A stretch of 64,000 nucleotides of DNA from Trochalopteron elliotii. Taxonomy: Eukaryota > Chordata > Aves > Passeriformes > Leiothrichidae. Position 1 is the first letter of the stretch; each line of letters starts with the position of its first letter. The stretch is taken from the NCBI GenBank assembly GCA_024734555.1, contig JANPWX010019802.1:1-64000 (forward strand). The letters run 5' to 3'. The notes below the pieces were generated by a model that had not been told where the DNA came from, ran no database searches, and worked only from the letters and a program-made list of their open reading frames with translations. Below are positions 24,061 to 36,191 of the stretch, piece by piece. The translations under genes and the position numbers were made by a program.

Positions 24061-27000
24061 TATGCTTGATTGCTTGTTTCTGAATGGACACTACAGTTTA
24101 TTTCATCTCTCCAGCCTGGTTCATTTTTCTGGGTTAAGTTAAAACAGCTTCTAATCACATCAGTTTCTCAATAAATAATGAGAATCTTACTCAGGTATTC
24201 CTCAAAAAATGTATAGACATCTCTGTCTTGTTGTGGAGTTTAGTGCAGTGAATTCCAGGGTTACTCAATTCTGCAAAAATTGCTGATTGCTGATTAAGGC
24301 ATTTTCCCCTAGTGTCTATATACTCACACCATTAATTTAAAGAAGAACTAACCTTTCATAATATAATATATACAAATAAAGGTAATATTATTTGCATGTA
24401 TTTTTTGAATGTGATTCACAAAAGGAATCATGGGAATGTCATTTGCAGTTTCAACTCTATTATAATAAGGACATCTGAATGCCAGTTCTCCTCTCAACCC
24501 TCCAAAACATTTAAAACCCTTGGCATTCCAGCAATATCTGCAGACTTTCTCAATATGTTCTGTTTTGCACGGTCCAGGCCATTAAGTACAATCTTGAACA
24601 GGAGCATGCTATAGACAGGATTATGCAATACTGGAATGACTTCCCAGATGGAAAGATACAGAAGGGAACAGCTTTTCCACACTAGAGGACCATTCAATCT
24701 GGACCATCCTTACTTAGTTTGCAAACAAGAATGTCAAGCAGAATGATGACATACCAAAGCCAGTATCTCTTCCAACCTGTTTGTCCCTCATTTACTAGTC
24801 TTTTCTACCAAAAGATGGATTACATTGGGTTCCACTATTTGATATTGAGAAATCTACTTTGGATAGTTAATTGGTGTTTCGTCCCATGGACACTCACAAA
24901 AGTGGTTGTTCTAGAACTTTAACCAATGCTAATATTAGGCTGAAAGACTTAAAATTCTTCAAGTTGTTTCTCACTGCTTTTCAAGTTATGTTCCGTATGT
25001 GCCTTATCTTTTCCACATTTGAAGCAGTAATGTCCATCAGTTTCAAGACAGCTCAGGATTTTTTCAAGAAACAAAACTGAGCCTCACCAGCCCTTGCAAC
25101 CTGTAGTCATACAGCATATACATATATTTTATTTTTCTTTATGTTATGGTCTGGTTACCATTGTAAAGAAAATTCATTAACCAAGCGGTAATAAACAACT
25201 CTGACAGCTGTTTCCTCCATTCCTGCACCTATGATTATTTAACCATCACTCACCTTTACAGAATAAGTCTCTGTTTCATTCTCTTCCAAAGTAATGCCTG
25301 ATTCTCAATGGGGGGTTTTGTTTCATTTATTCTTGTTCAGCCTCTTTAATTTTGACCTTGTATATCTGGTTTTTATCATCCATTAAATAACAGCACATGC
25401 AGCCATATTTATTCCTTTTTGTTACTAATTTTTTTTTTCTCCACAGCAGGTCAATTTGTCATCCTGATTTCAGAAAAGTTTCTTTTATATTTATTTTCTC
25501 TTACATATTCCTTTAAATGATCATGCTGAGAGCCCACTGACTAGCTCTTTGCATTCATTCAGGTGTCCTTTCAGGAGCATAAGAACAGCTGAATTCTGTC
25601 TTATATTAAAGTATCCCAATTTCCAGTGCAACTGCATCCTTACTTCTGCTTTCATGGTTATGACTACTAAATATGTGAATCTAAAGAGTTTCCACTTGCT
25701 ATATAGTAATTCATCTTCTCTAAGGAATTTTCCTTTTCTTCAATTATGCTATTATTCCAATTGGTTCTCTTGAATGATGCATTAGCAAACACCTCCTACT
25801 AGCAAACAGCTGTTTCCCAACTAGCTGTTTCCTAATTATCTATTTGTTTCTCCTGGAAAAGACTCCAGCCACAAATTCAGAACAATACCAGATTCGTTCA
25901 GGATTGTGAGTTGCAATAAAAAACTTAGAAAGAGAAATTATGTTATCCCTTATCTCAAGAAAACACATGTGATTCAAGATAAAAGGTAATAGTTCTGGAG
26001 TTTGTGGGTTACTTATGTACTATGCTATATATTGGGGGAACACTCAGATGATTGGTAGGTAAGATACTCTGGTGTGGTATTTTACAGAGCAGTATTCTCA
26101 CTAATTTGGTAGGCTAAATTAAAACCTGGCTGATTTATGAATGGTCAGGTGGATTTGCTTTAGAGCCAGCAGTGCTGTCAAGGAGCAAGGCAGGGAGGTT
26201 AGGGCAGGAAGGTGTTTGGTTTTGTGAAGGGTCACATCATCTCACAACTGCTAAAGGGATGCAACTGTGGCAAGTTCCTCAGGACTACTACACACTTCAG
26301 CTGTATGAAGCCATTAGTTTAGGGCTTTGCTCAGCAGCTGATTTGTTCAAAAATCCATACACACACGTCTTCTGCAAGACTAATTTTGAGCATTAGCAGC
26401 ACTCAAGTTTTACCACACTGCCAGAGTAGGCCAGATGGCCTTAAAACAATACTCATCTGTCTTTAAGTGCATCTGGGTTCTCCTAGTGCTAAAAGGACAA
26501 GGTTTTATTACTTAGTGTTTTGTCTTTATGTTATGTAAGTCATACATGTCCAGTAACAGGCCAGAACAGATAGACTTTTGTTCAAATATTACAAAGGTAT
26601 ATAATGTTAAATAACTCATACATATAAGTCTGTACTACATAGAACTTATTTCTCTTCTTGTGGACGATTTTATCCTTTATTACCTATAAAATTCTCCACT
26701 TTACAGTAATACATAGCAAATGCTAAAATGCTGCAAATATCAGATGAAGTATTTTATGTTCTTTCTGCCTTGATGCATACCATATTATGCACAATAATAG
26801 TGACTTACTCTTTTAAGGACCTAACCTTCATATAAAATGTAGCAATAAAGAAGTTTCCATTTCACATTTCTTAAACGAGAACAGAAAAATGACATTCAGA
26901 GTTTGTAATTTCTGTCTGCCTAAAGGTGGTGAATCATCCCTGCTATGCAACACTTAAAAGCTGTCAGCAATATCTTTCAGAGGCATCTAATCTTTTAGAA

Positions 27001-30000
27001 ATCTCTCTGCAGTATTTACTGGTTATAGAAATAATATACAGCTGCATGCCATGCATCACATGGGGGAAGGGTCTATACTTTAACAGATTTATTCAGCCAT
27101 TGTATAATAGTCTCTGCTGTGGAACTCATGTTTAGTGATGAATCAGTTTCTACTGCATCTGCATGAAATCACTAAAATAATTTGTCAAGATTGAAATGTA
27201 AGTCAAATAAGCCCACTAGATACAACACCAAAGATGTGTTAGTCTCATTCTTTCTCAATATTTTTCTGCCTGTACGGGATACCAGAAAGAATAAGGCAGG
27301 TACAGCTTCTCAGAACTGTACAGACTTTATACAGCCAGAGACATGTTAACTACACAGCCAGACACACAACATTAAAGTAAAACTCTCTTTCCATTAGCAA
27401 TCCTCATGTTTGTTACAAATCAATCTCATTAATAGGGAAGGAGAAACTCCTGAAGTTGTTCCTCTTTCCTTCTCAGCATGTAGTTCTGTAACATATTGTG
27501 ACATTCCTTGTGTAATAGGGAAACCACTGTGTTTCTGTACGCAGGATCCCAAAGACCACACTGATGGCACAGGTGGACTGTCATTAGCTCCCTTGTTGCA
27601 CCCAGATGTCTGGCAGGACTCATTCATTCACAGGTCTCCACTTATGTTATTAGCGTTTTCCCAAGACCTGTGCTCCCAGGTAATCCAAATGGCAATACAG
27701 TGGCATGAGGGAAGAATCCTTCCCTTGTTATTAACGTTTGCCAGCTGTAAATTCAGAAGGAATCTGTGATTTCTGGCAACACTTTATGAGAAAGTGTAAG
27801 TATGTAGAAAAGTGTAAGAATCTTACATGTCATACACACTCACTTTGAACAGCTATGCTTCCGTTCCAATACCCAGGAGCATGTTTGGGGATTTTTGGTG
27901 GCTTAAGTAATTCCTGGAGATGCAAACACATGTGTTGTCTCCTTAAAGGCTGCTCTGATCCTTTCAGAAAAAAAATCTTGTTATCACAGGTGCTAATTCC
28001 TTGGTTAATCATACCAGTTAGAATTAAATTATTTAATCTGTGGGAAGATGCTTGCCCCTTCTCCCCTGGGATGTTCTGTTCTCTCATTCTTTTGCCTGTG
28101 TCTTTGATGCTGACATTTACCACACTTGTATGGTCAATTTTATACAATTATAACTCAAGAAATGTAACTGACATTGAAATCCCAAACATACTTGCTAGTT
28201 TTCTCTTCAACAGTGACCTATACAAGCATATTTGTGGCATAATCTTCTAGGAATAAAACTTTTACTATTATCTGTGAGAAGCAAGTAAAGTCTGCACGCT
28301 AATGTTTTTCATGTGCTCTTCCCATGAGAACTTCAGGGTCTGTTTTCCCTTTGGTCAAGACACTTCCTTCTCAATGTTTGCCACTGGATTCTGTACCATC
28401 AGCAAATGTTAACAAGTATATTTTTATTCTACCAGTACATAACAGTGCAAGGTTTTACATGAAGATGGATGGAGATCAAAGTCAAATATATGCAGGAAAT
28501 ACTTTCCCAAAGCCAGAAGAAGCAGAAAAAACAGCAAATGTCCTTGAAATTTGGACAGTTAAAAAATAGAAAACAAAATATTAAAATTACATTTAAAAAT
28601 GAGCAGTGGCATCTTTTCTGCACACAGTTCACAGCAGTGACAATAACTGCTTTCTTCTCAAAATAATACTTAGTTATAGCCCTAGGAATGAAAATATTGT
28701 GTATTTTTACACTTTTATCTGTATCCACAGTATAAAATTTTATTCTCTTTAGATCACAGTTGAGTAAACTTTTGCATTAATACAGAATCCTCATATGCAC
28801 TAACAGAAATGTGATTCCGTACATTTGTCCTTTATTTGATTAAAATTCATGACTGATACACATTGATGTTTTCTTCACCTCTATTTTATCCAGAGTGATT
28901 TCTCCTATGCGCTTCGCTGGCATAGAGTCATAAAATTAGAGAGCAAGATTAGGTTGTCCTTTAAAAATAGGTCTTTTAACTTCCCTCCAACTGTAGGAAC
29001 TTTCCCCTGATGATTCTGTGGTAAGAATTTACAGCAGTTTTGCTACCTTTAAAGTCCAGTCATCTTTAGATAACTATCATTTGGAAAAATAGTCTCTCAA
29101 AGCTATTGGTTTATTTTCTTGGTGATAAAGCCCATTAACAAACATAATATGGCACAGATCTTTATGAAGTGAGAGGTTTTTTTGTATCTTTAACTCGACT
29201 CTTTACACCAGTTAGAAAATGAAGAGTCCACAATGTTTCAAAAAAAGAAAAAAAAATCTGTTTTGGCTTAAGGAAAAAAGAAACAAAAATCTGTCCTTGG
29301 CATTAAGCTTGGGTAAAGTTGCACAGTCTTCTAGACCCAACAGATTCTTATCTCATCATAAAAACCAGTTTTTTAATATTCAGACATCTGTTATGATTCA
29401 GGATGCCAGGAGTTGTTTAGAGTAACAGCAACTCCCCGGGAAAGTCCTATGGAATGCAAAGGTGAAGAAAACAAGGACGAAATTAGAAAATCAGATTGCA
29501 GAAATTGCTCAAACAAGATATGACTTATACTCTAGAAACATCCCTCCATAATGTTTTTATTCAAATAATGGATGACTATTAAAAACTCAATCATTTTTCC
29601 ACTAAGTTGGGTTGATATTTTCTCTTATAAATGTTACTTCAGAAAAAGTGAATAGTATCTGACATTAGGATAAGTTAACTTGACATAAAAATTTTAAAAA
29701 CAGAAATTAGTCCTTGACAGTTGAATGCTAACAAATCCTAGCAGAAAGGTCACTGTCTTTCAGAACACTGGGAAATAAAAGAACTCTATTATTGTAATAT
29801 TATATTATTTTCTTATACTTCAGATTTCACATGTACTAGAAAACAGGTTCTCAGTTTTTGACTTGTGAACAGATAGTGGGATATTAAGAGTGTCTTTGTT
29901 TTAATAGCTAGATAAAGATAATGAAACTCGGAGGCCAAGAATACTTGAGAACAAAGTCCATGGTAGGCTGATGACAGCAGCACTAACACACATTCCTTGG

Positions 30001-30214
30001 CCAAACTTTCAGAGATTTCACTTCTCTGTTTCATTCTACTTAAATATTTCCTTTTTACTTTTGTACCCTGGAAAGTCCGATTCACAATATATTGGTTAAG
30101 ATGCTTAACAGTTTAAAAGATATCGAAAGCAGTATCTTCCAAGGACAAATCTATTTTACAGAAAAATTAATATGATAAAGTTGTTTTACATAAAGCTAGC
30201 TTTTACTGGAAGCA
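24061..30214. other. AT-rich non-coding stretch, no gene seen
   Basis: Six kilobases of unique AT-rich sequence. Frames reach 131 codons (27855-28250) without recognisable domains, signal peptides with a plausible follow-on, or splice context. Around 28921-28985 a few words (CATAGAGTCATAAAATTAG) recall the CR1 3' end in reverse, but not enough to call. Confidence 0.6.
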
Positions 30215-30600
30215 TGTGTATTGGGTTTGCATGGCCAGACTTTGGTAGCTGGATCGGGCTTACAGGGATGGCTTTTGTGAGAAGCTGCAAGAAGATTCCT
30301 CTGTGCCCAACAGAGCCAGGGGCAGCTGGGTCAAAGAAATACCATGGGCCCATCAGTGGCCATGGCAGAACCTCTGGGATAATGTATTTTAGAAAGGAGG
30401 GAAAAAAAAATAACTTTGTGCAATTGGAGCCAGAATAAAGGAGTGAGAATATGTGAGAGCAGCAGTCCTGTAGACACCCAGGTCAGTGCAGAAGGAAGGC
30501 AAGAAGGTGATCCAGATACTGGAGCAAAGGTTTTCCTGCAGCACGTGGTGAAGAATGTGGTGAAGCATCCGAGGCCCTGCAGTCCATGGAGGTCCACAGA
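30215..30600 (+). mobile_element. 5' part of an avian endogenous retrovirus LTR, truncated and interrupted
   Basis: It starts TGTGTATTGGGTTTGCATGG and follows the U3 region of a well-known long avian LTR group: GGATGGCTTTTGTGAGAAGC, CCCAACAGAGCCA, a degraded TATA zone (TAATGTATTTTAGAAAGG), AGAATATGTGAGAG, then CCATGGAGGTCCAC. It stops where a second LTR begins at 30601. A few bases after that second element (from about 31042) could be its continuation, but the rest of this LTR is absent. Plus orientation. No retroviral coding sequence. Confidence 0.8.
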
Positions 30601-31041
30601 TGTCATGGTTTAGGAATGGAGCTCCCCAGCTGAGTCACCCCCACAAAGAAGACTCTCCCAAACCAGATGCTGCTTGGTCAGTCCCCCCACTTCTCTAGTG
30701 AGAGAAAAAAAGGCAGAAATATTGAGTAGAGATAAGAACAATTTACCGGAAACAGCAACTAGACAAGTAAACAAACTAACAAAAAATACTGAAAAGTATA
30801 CAAAAAGAGGGTGACTTACAAGAAAAAACTCTCACCAACTGATCCAACATGGCACCACCCTGAGACATTTTACCATGATGGATGGACCCTCTCTGTCTAT
30901 GCAAGAAATCCCTTTCTTCTGACCCTGGGGGGTGACATGAGGTGGTGTTGTTATAGAATAACAACCTAGACAGAGCTCCAGTCTCTGCCTGCTCATGGCC
31001 ACTGGAAAATATTAACTCTGTCCTGGCCAAAAACCAGGACA
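30601..31041 (-). mobile_element. Solo LTR, 441 bp, minus strand, inserted into the preceding LTR
   Basis: The plus strand begins TGTCATGGTTT and ends AAACCAGGACA, an 11-base inverted repeat with one mismatch and TG...CA ends. Read on the minus strand it has the order of the common avian LTR group: a GGCCAGGACAGAGTTAATAT-like start, GTTCTTATCTCTACTCAATA, then GAAGTGGGGGGACTGACC near the end. The flanks ACAGA (30596-30600) and ACAGG (31042-31046) look like a 5-base target duplication with one change. No internal genes adjoin. Confidence 0.8.
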
Positions 31042-31046
31042 ACAGG

Positions 31047-31759
31047 GAAGCAGTCTGTAAGCGTAAAGAAAATATATGATTTACATGGCTTGTTGAGTCC
31101 AGTCTATTACATCAGCATAGGGATATCTTAATTCTAACTAAACTGCAGAATAAGAAGAACAACACTTTTGTCTGGAAAAGTTTTGCTCCTGTGCACTTCT
31201 GCTAATTAGCCCTAATAAGATTGGATTTCTAAAGGCAAAATACAAAACCTATTTACTGGACTTCCATTTTCTGAGCCTGTAAAGATGAGCATTTTCACAT
31301 TTTTCCATACTGGTCACCAAACTTCAGAAAGGCCCTTAATGTAGAGACATTTAAATTAGTTGAATACTTGTTTACATCTGTTTTGCACAAGTAACTTACA
31401 GACTAATGTAAATTCAATAAAATTATATTACCTCAAATTTTTTTTTTTTTTTAGGTCTTTGACCTGCTCCATGAACAAGCTTCAGTTTGCCCTACTGCAA
31501 CATTTTGCCTATGTGGAAAACCCAAAAGGATGACAATTTGTAAAGGCTGCCTGCTGTTCAGAACACAAGGACAAAATGAAGGACTTCTGTAACTGGAAGA
31601 ATCAAGATTGCCGCAATTTGAGCTAAGAATTGGCTCAAACTGTAATGGTTAGAAGGAGTAGGTACAAGAGGAAATTCAAATATGTACGCAAGCATATAGA
31701 CAAGCTAGCCAGGCAAATCTATTTCTACGTGCTCTCCCTTATGTGGAAAATCACTGGGG
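31047..31759. other. Non-coding stretch with a 16-base T tract
   Basis: It includes TTTT...TTAGG at 31438-31455, which resembles a splice acceptor, but the following sequence has no long open frame or protein similarity I recognise, so no exon is called. Confidence 0.55.
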
Positions 31760-32365
31760 TGTGTAAAGCACAGCATTGCTGCAGAGCTGAGGAAGGTGAT
31801 TTCCCCAATTTCCTCTGCACTGGTACGGGAGACTGACCTTGAGTGCCACCTGTAATTTTGGGTGCCTTGGTAGAAGGAGGACATAAAGGTATTGAAGAGT
31901 GTCAAAGGAGGGCAAAGAAGATGGTGAAGGGCCTTGAGGGCAGACTGAAGAGCAGCTTGAGCAAGATAGCCTGGTCTGTTCAGCCTGGAGCAAAGTGATG
32001 GGATGCCTCATCACAGTCTACAGTTCCCCTGTGAGGGGAAGAGGAGGGGCAGGTGCTGATTTCTCTCTGGTAACAAGTGATACAACCAAAGGGAACTGCA
32101 CGAGGCAGTGTTGGGGTGCTTAGGTTGGATATTCAGAAAATTCTTTTCATCTGGAGGATGGTTGGGCACTGGAACAGGCTCCTCAGGGAAGTGGTCACGG
32201 CACCAAGTCTGCCAGGGTTCAAGGAGCATTTAAAAATGCTTGTAGGCACATGGTGATTCTGTGATTGTTGGCATGTCCTACGCAGGGCTAGGAGTTGGGC
32301 TCAATGATTCTTGAAGATCCTTTGCAACTCAAGATATTCTATGATTCTAAGACTCTATGACATGA
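31760..32365 (+). mobile_element. CR1 LINE 3' region, plus strand
   Basis: This follows the end of CR1 ORF2 and its 3' end at nucleotide level: TGGTGAAGGGCCTTGAGGGC, TGTTCAGCCTGGAGCAAAG, CTCATCACAGTCTACAG, GGCACTGGAACAGGCTCC, AGTTGGGCTCAATGATTC, then ATATTCTATGATTCTAAGA as the terminal octamer repeat. The coding frame is broken by indels. The subfamily differs from those at 46.4 and 55.4 kb (for example CACGGCACCAAGTCTGCCAG). Confidence 0.9.
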
Positions 32366-35300
32366 TCATCTTCTAGAAAATTTTCATAGTCATAAATCAT
32401 AATAAATATCAATAGTATCATTATGTTTACTATAACTACAGACATTGATATTAAAATATTACAAAATAGAAGAAACAATGTGGTATCAAACTCTAAAGCT
32501 TAACTAGAATAAATAAGTGATGTTCAAAGTCCGAAAGTCTGTCCACTTTATTGTCTACAGCTCTTTACCAGGATACCAGGTGAAAACTGAAGAAGCAGGC
32601 AAAGGAGAAAACTCCAACTGATGGGGTTGAAGTAGAGAAATCAGGACATGTTCAACCATGCAGCAACTATCTGTTGCTTTTCCTATTAGAAAATAATTTG
32701 CAGTAGATACAGAGAAGCTTTATAATTTGCTCTTCTACCAAGAAAAACAACTGATAATTTCTTTTTCTCAGACCATATTTCATTTTGGATGGTTGCCATT
32801 TTTAGCCAGTTACATCACCTAGAGATCATTCTTCAAATGATTTGTTTCATTCTACAATGCTTTTCTATGTCCTTCACAGTTACTTTGTCAGAAATCAGCA
32901 ACACTGATGGAACATTTGAAAAGTTTGAACTCTGGTCTGCACAGATAATTTCTTAAATGTAACAACAAAAAGAATAATTCAATGCCACTGCAACTGTAAG
33001 TGAAGTGGTGGGAAGGAGTTTCTTTTTTACCTATTGTTTCCCTAGTAAATTTGCCCCTCAAATGAGTTGTTAGGCAAGACAGATAGTTCCAAGCCAAGGC
33101 TGCAATACAAAATCTGGTGTGTTGTTGTTCTAAAAAGTGTCCTCATAAGAACATTTTACCTGGATGTTTAGTGCTCAGCTTGTTTTATCGCCATAATGCA
33201 GCACTTTGATTTAATTGCTTGAAGGGCCCCCTTTAAAAATTAGAAATTAAAAAATCAAAATGCCAAAGTTCATATACAAAGCCATAGCTCAAATTAAAGA
33301 GAGTCATCAGGATAATACAGTTGCTGCTCTATTTAAGAGTGGACTAAACAATTATTAGGATTCCACACAGTTGTGCTTTCCCATTTGCTTTTGTATTCAT
33401 TAGACTTCTTAGATCATACACAAAGTCTGACTCCCATGGATGTCAGTTATAAAAAAGCCATAATGATGAAACTCAAATCTGTCAAGAGTTCAGCAAAAAT
33501 CATCAATGAGACAAACTTGCTAGTCACTTTATTGTAATTCATAAGCCACGTAGCCATATAAAGAAAATAACATTTTTGACTGCGTACTGACTACATACTT
33601 CATTTCCTTTCCTCACCCATGATCTTTTCCTTATGTTCATACTGAAAGCTCCTAATCTTTCTTACTAATGCTTTGAATTACTGGTGATCAGTCAGTGTCT
33701 TGCTCATCTCTGCAGAACTATATAGCATATTTTACATGAGGAGAAGGATCAAAAAAGCTCTCCTTATGCTCCAAGTGTTTTCTATCTGTGAGTCCAACTG
33801 CTTTTGCTTTTAGCTTCTCTTCAGGGTGCACTAGTCTGAGAATGATGAAAAGATAAAACTGAGGAGGAATTGCAAGAGCAGCTGCATAACAGAAGAGACT
33901 GCGTACTTTTTCTGAGGTGTTTATTATTTGTGGAATATATGACTTGTAGTCAGAAGAATTGCAATATTTTTGCTTTTCCTGCTGTCAAATCCAAAAGTAC
34001 ATAATTGTATTTCATTACTTTAATTATAAGGTGGAATGATGGAAATACATTCAACTTTTTTTAAAAATAGTTTACACGTTAAAGGCCGATACAGACATTG
34101 TCGATTAACAGAAACCACACTAATATGCAATCTCCATTCCAGTTTAGTCTATACATTGTATTAATTACCTGTAGAGGCAAGGAAAGAAAATTTTGAAACT
34201 GGTATCTTCAAACAGATAACCCTTGAAATTACTAAAGTTTCCAAAACTGTTTCCCAGACAAGACAAATAAATGCTGCTCAGAAATAGTCCCAGATCTTCC
34301 CACGTTTATGGCAATAACTTTCCAGCCCCTCTTGTTTCTGTAGCTTCATTTGGCTCTTTGATATATTTTTAGCTAGAAGCTGCAATGCCACAAAACAGAA
34401 TATTGTGCTATCCAGAAGGAAGAATGAGGTTGCTCCAGAATGTTAGAAGGCATCAGGAAAAGGGATAAAGGATGCCTTAAGAATTAGCAATTACAATTGC
34501 TAATTGTAATTAACAAAAAAAAAAAAAGTGAGATTGGGATCTTTAAAAAGGAATTCCATTACTATCATTGGCAACAATATGAAATGTTTGACTACTTATC
34601 TCAGACTTCTGCAGAATCTATTTAACTCTGACAGGTGTGATTAACTTGTAAATCTCTTGCCTTCTATGTGTTTAAGAGTTTCTTTGATATCTTTATATTT
34701 AAGCATGTAGGAAATTGAGAACGTGAGTTATTTTCATTCAGCTACATCATTGTATTAGCAATTGATTTTAAGTAAAACCAGATCTCCCCAGAGTCCCTCA
34801 CATCATAGTAGTTTGCACTTTGAGCATCTTTAGTAGTTGGCCTAAATTGGATGGGTATGCACAGAACAGACAGGAACCTGTTTTAAAGTGATATTCAGAA
34901 ACATAGTTTATACACTGCTTGGTTTATGTCTTTGGGATTTCTCTCTTATAAGACATAACAAACTCTCCTGCAATAACCTATATTGTCTGTGGTTTTAAGT
35001 GTACATTTGCAGTTTTAGGTTGGTGTTTTCTGCCCAGTTTGAGTGTGAAAATGCACTCACAGATGCAACTTAAGAAGCAGGATCTCTGTTTTCACACTAG
35101 TAAATCTTATGACTAAGAGCTGGTAACAGGTTTCTTATGCCTTAGTAAGTCAAGAGTTTTCAGAATGAGCATTGTCACTTCTGGTTGAGATTTGAGGGAA
35201 GAAGATAAGTAGATTTGTGTATCAGCTGGTCTTAGGGTGCTCAGCCAGATAGATGTCAAGACAAGGTCATTCTGGCTGGCTACTCTGAAAGGGGGAATAA

Positions 35301-35592
35301 GTGAGCCTTACAAAGTGAGATTGTTACTATAGCCCTTTATTATGCCACTGAAAAAAAGCATGTAGTCTCTCTTGAGACTTTTCAGACACTGTAAGTTTAG
35401 TTCAATGTGCCTGAGTTACAGTTGCTGACACCAACTAAGAGATAACAGCTTACTCCATACTCCTAGATAATTTTAGCCTATGAAGCGGCTTGGGGACATG
35501 CAAACTGACTAGTGGAAATGATCCATAATATACCACAAACTGATTATTTGGAACAGTGCAATCTCATGTGGGACAAAAATATACCAGTGACT
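32366..35592. other. AT-rich non-coding stretch; palindrome at 34482 and possible conserved element near 33170-33300
   Basis: No gene supported; the longest frame is about 70 codons. A perfect inverted repeat lies at 34482-34505 followed by poly(A). The block 33170-33300 (ATCGCCATAATGCAGCACTT, GATTTAATTGCTTGAAGG) has conserved-element texture, which is inference only. Confidence 0.55.
34482..34505. repeat. Perfect AT-rich palindrome, 11-base arms, 2-base centre
   Basis: AATTAGCAATT and its exact reverse complement AATTGCTAATT are separated by AC, and the block is followed after a short AT-rich stretch by 12 or more A residues (from about 34514). Confidence 0.85.
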
Positions 35593-36191
35593 TGTGCTGG
35601 CTTTGGCTAGGATAGAGTTAATTTTCTTCTCAGTGGCTGGCATGGAGATGTGTTTTGAATTTGTACTGAACAAAGGGCCAAGAATATAGAGATTTTTTTA
35701 TCACTGAACTGTTCTTATCAGCACCAAGCCCTTTTCTGCTTTTCATACTGCCACACTGGTGAAGATGTGGACATCTTGATTGAGGGTGCCTGAGACATTG
35801 GAAGGAGACACAGCCAGAACAGGTGACACCAACTGACCAGAGGGATATTCCAGACCATAGGACATCATGCCCAGCATATAAAGAGGGGAGAAAAAAGGAG
35901 GAAGGTGAGGGATATTTGGAGAGATGGAGTTTGTCTTCCCAAATTACTGCGAGATGTGATGGGGCCCTGCACTCCTCCACATGCTGAACACCTGCCTGCC
36001 CATGGGAATTCATTCCTTTATTTTGCTTTGGGTTTGTGCGTGACTTTTGCTTTTCCTATTAAGCTGCCTTTATCTCAACCCACAAGTTTTCCAGCTTTTA
36101 CCCCTCTGATTCTGTCCCAGATCCTGCTGGTGGGGAAGTGAGCAGGTGGCTCTATGGTGCTTTGATTGCTGACTGCTGTTAAACCCCAACA
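35593..36191 (+). mobile_element. Solo LTR, about 599 bp, avian endogenous retrovirus, plus strand
   Basis: It starts TGTGCTGGCTTTGGCTAGG followed by ATAGAGTTAATTTTCTTCT, and ends TGTTAAACCCCAACA. Inside are the group's landmarks in order: CCTTTTCTGCTTTTCATACT, ACTGACCAGAGGGATATTCC, ATCATGCCCAGCATATAAAG (TATA box 35877-35882), GGAGTTTGTCTTCCCAAATT, GAACACCTGCCTGCCCATGG, TATTAAGCTGCCTTTATCTC, and GGGGAAGTGAGCAGGTGG. It is better preserved than the relatives at 21.8 and 44.9 kb. No adjoining gag, pol or env. I could not find a clean target duplication; an extra ACCACAACA just beyond makes the 3' end uncertain by about 10 bases. Confidence 0.88.
35877..35882 (+). promoter_or_regulatory. LTR TATA box
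   Basis: TATAAA in the context CAGCATATAAAGAGG at the expected U3 position, about 285 bases into the LTR. This is a conserved promoter element of the group; whether it is still active is unknown. Confidence 0.65.

Noticed and set aside
28921..29030. Possible reversed CR1 3' tail
   Set aside because: Only a few matching words (CATAGAGTCATAAAATTAG), no continuous homology.
31430..31640. T tract plus AG resembling a splice acceptor followed by an exon
   Set aside because: No open frame of useful length and no protein similarity downstream; T tracts are common here.
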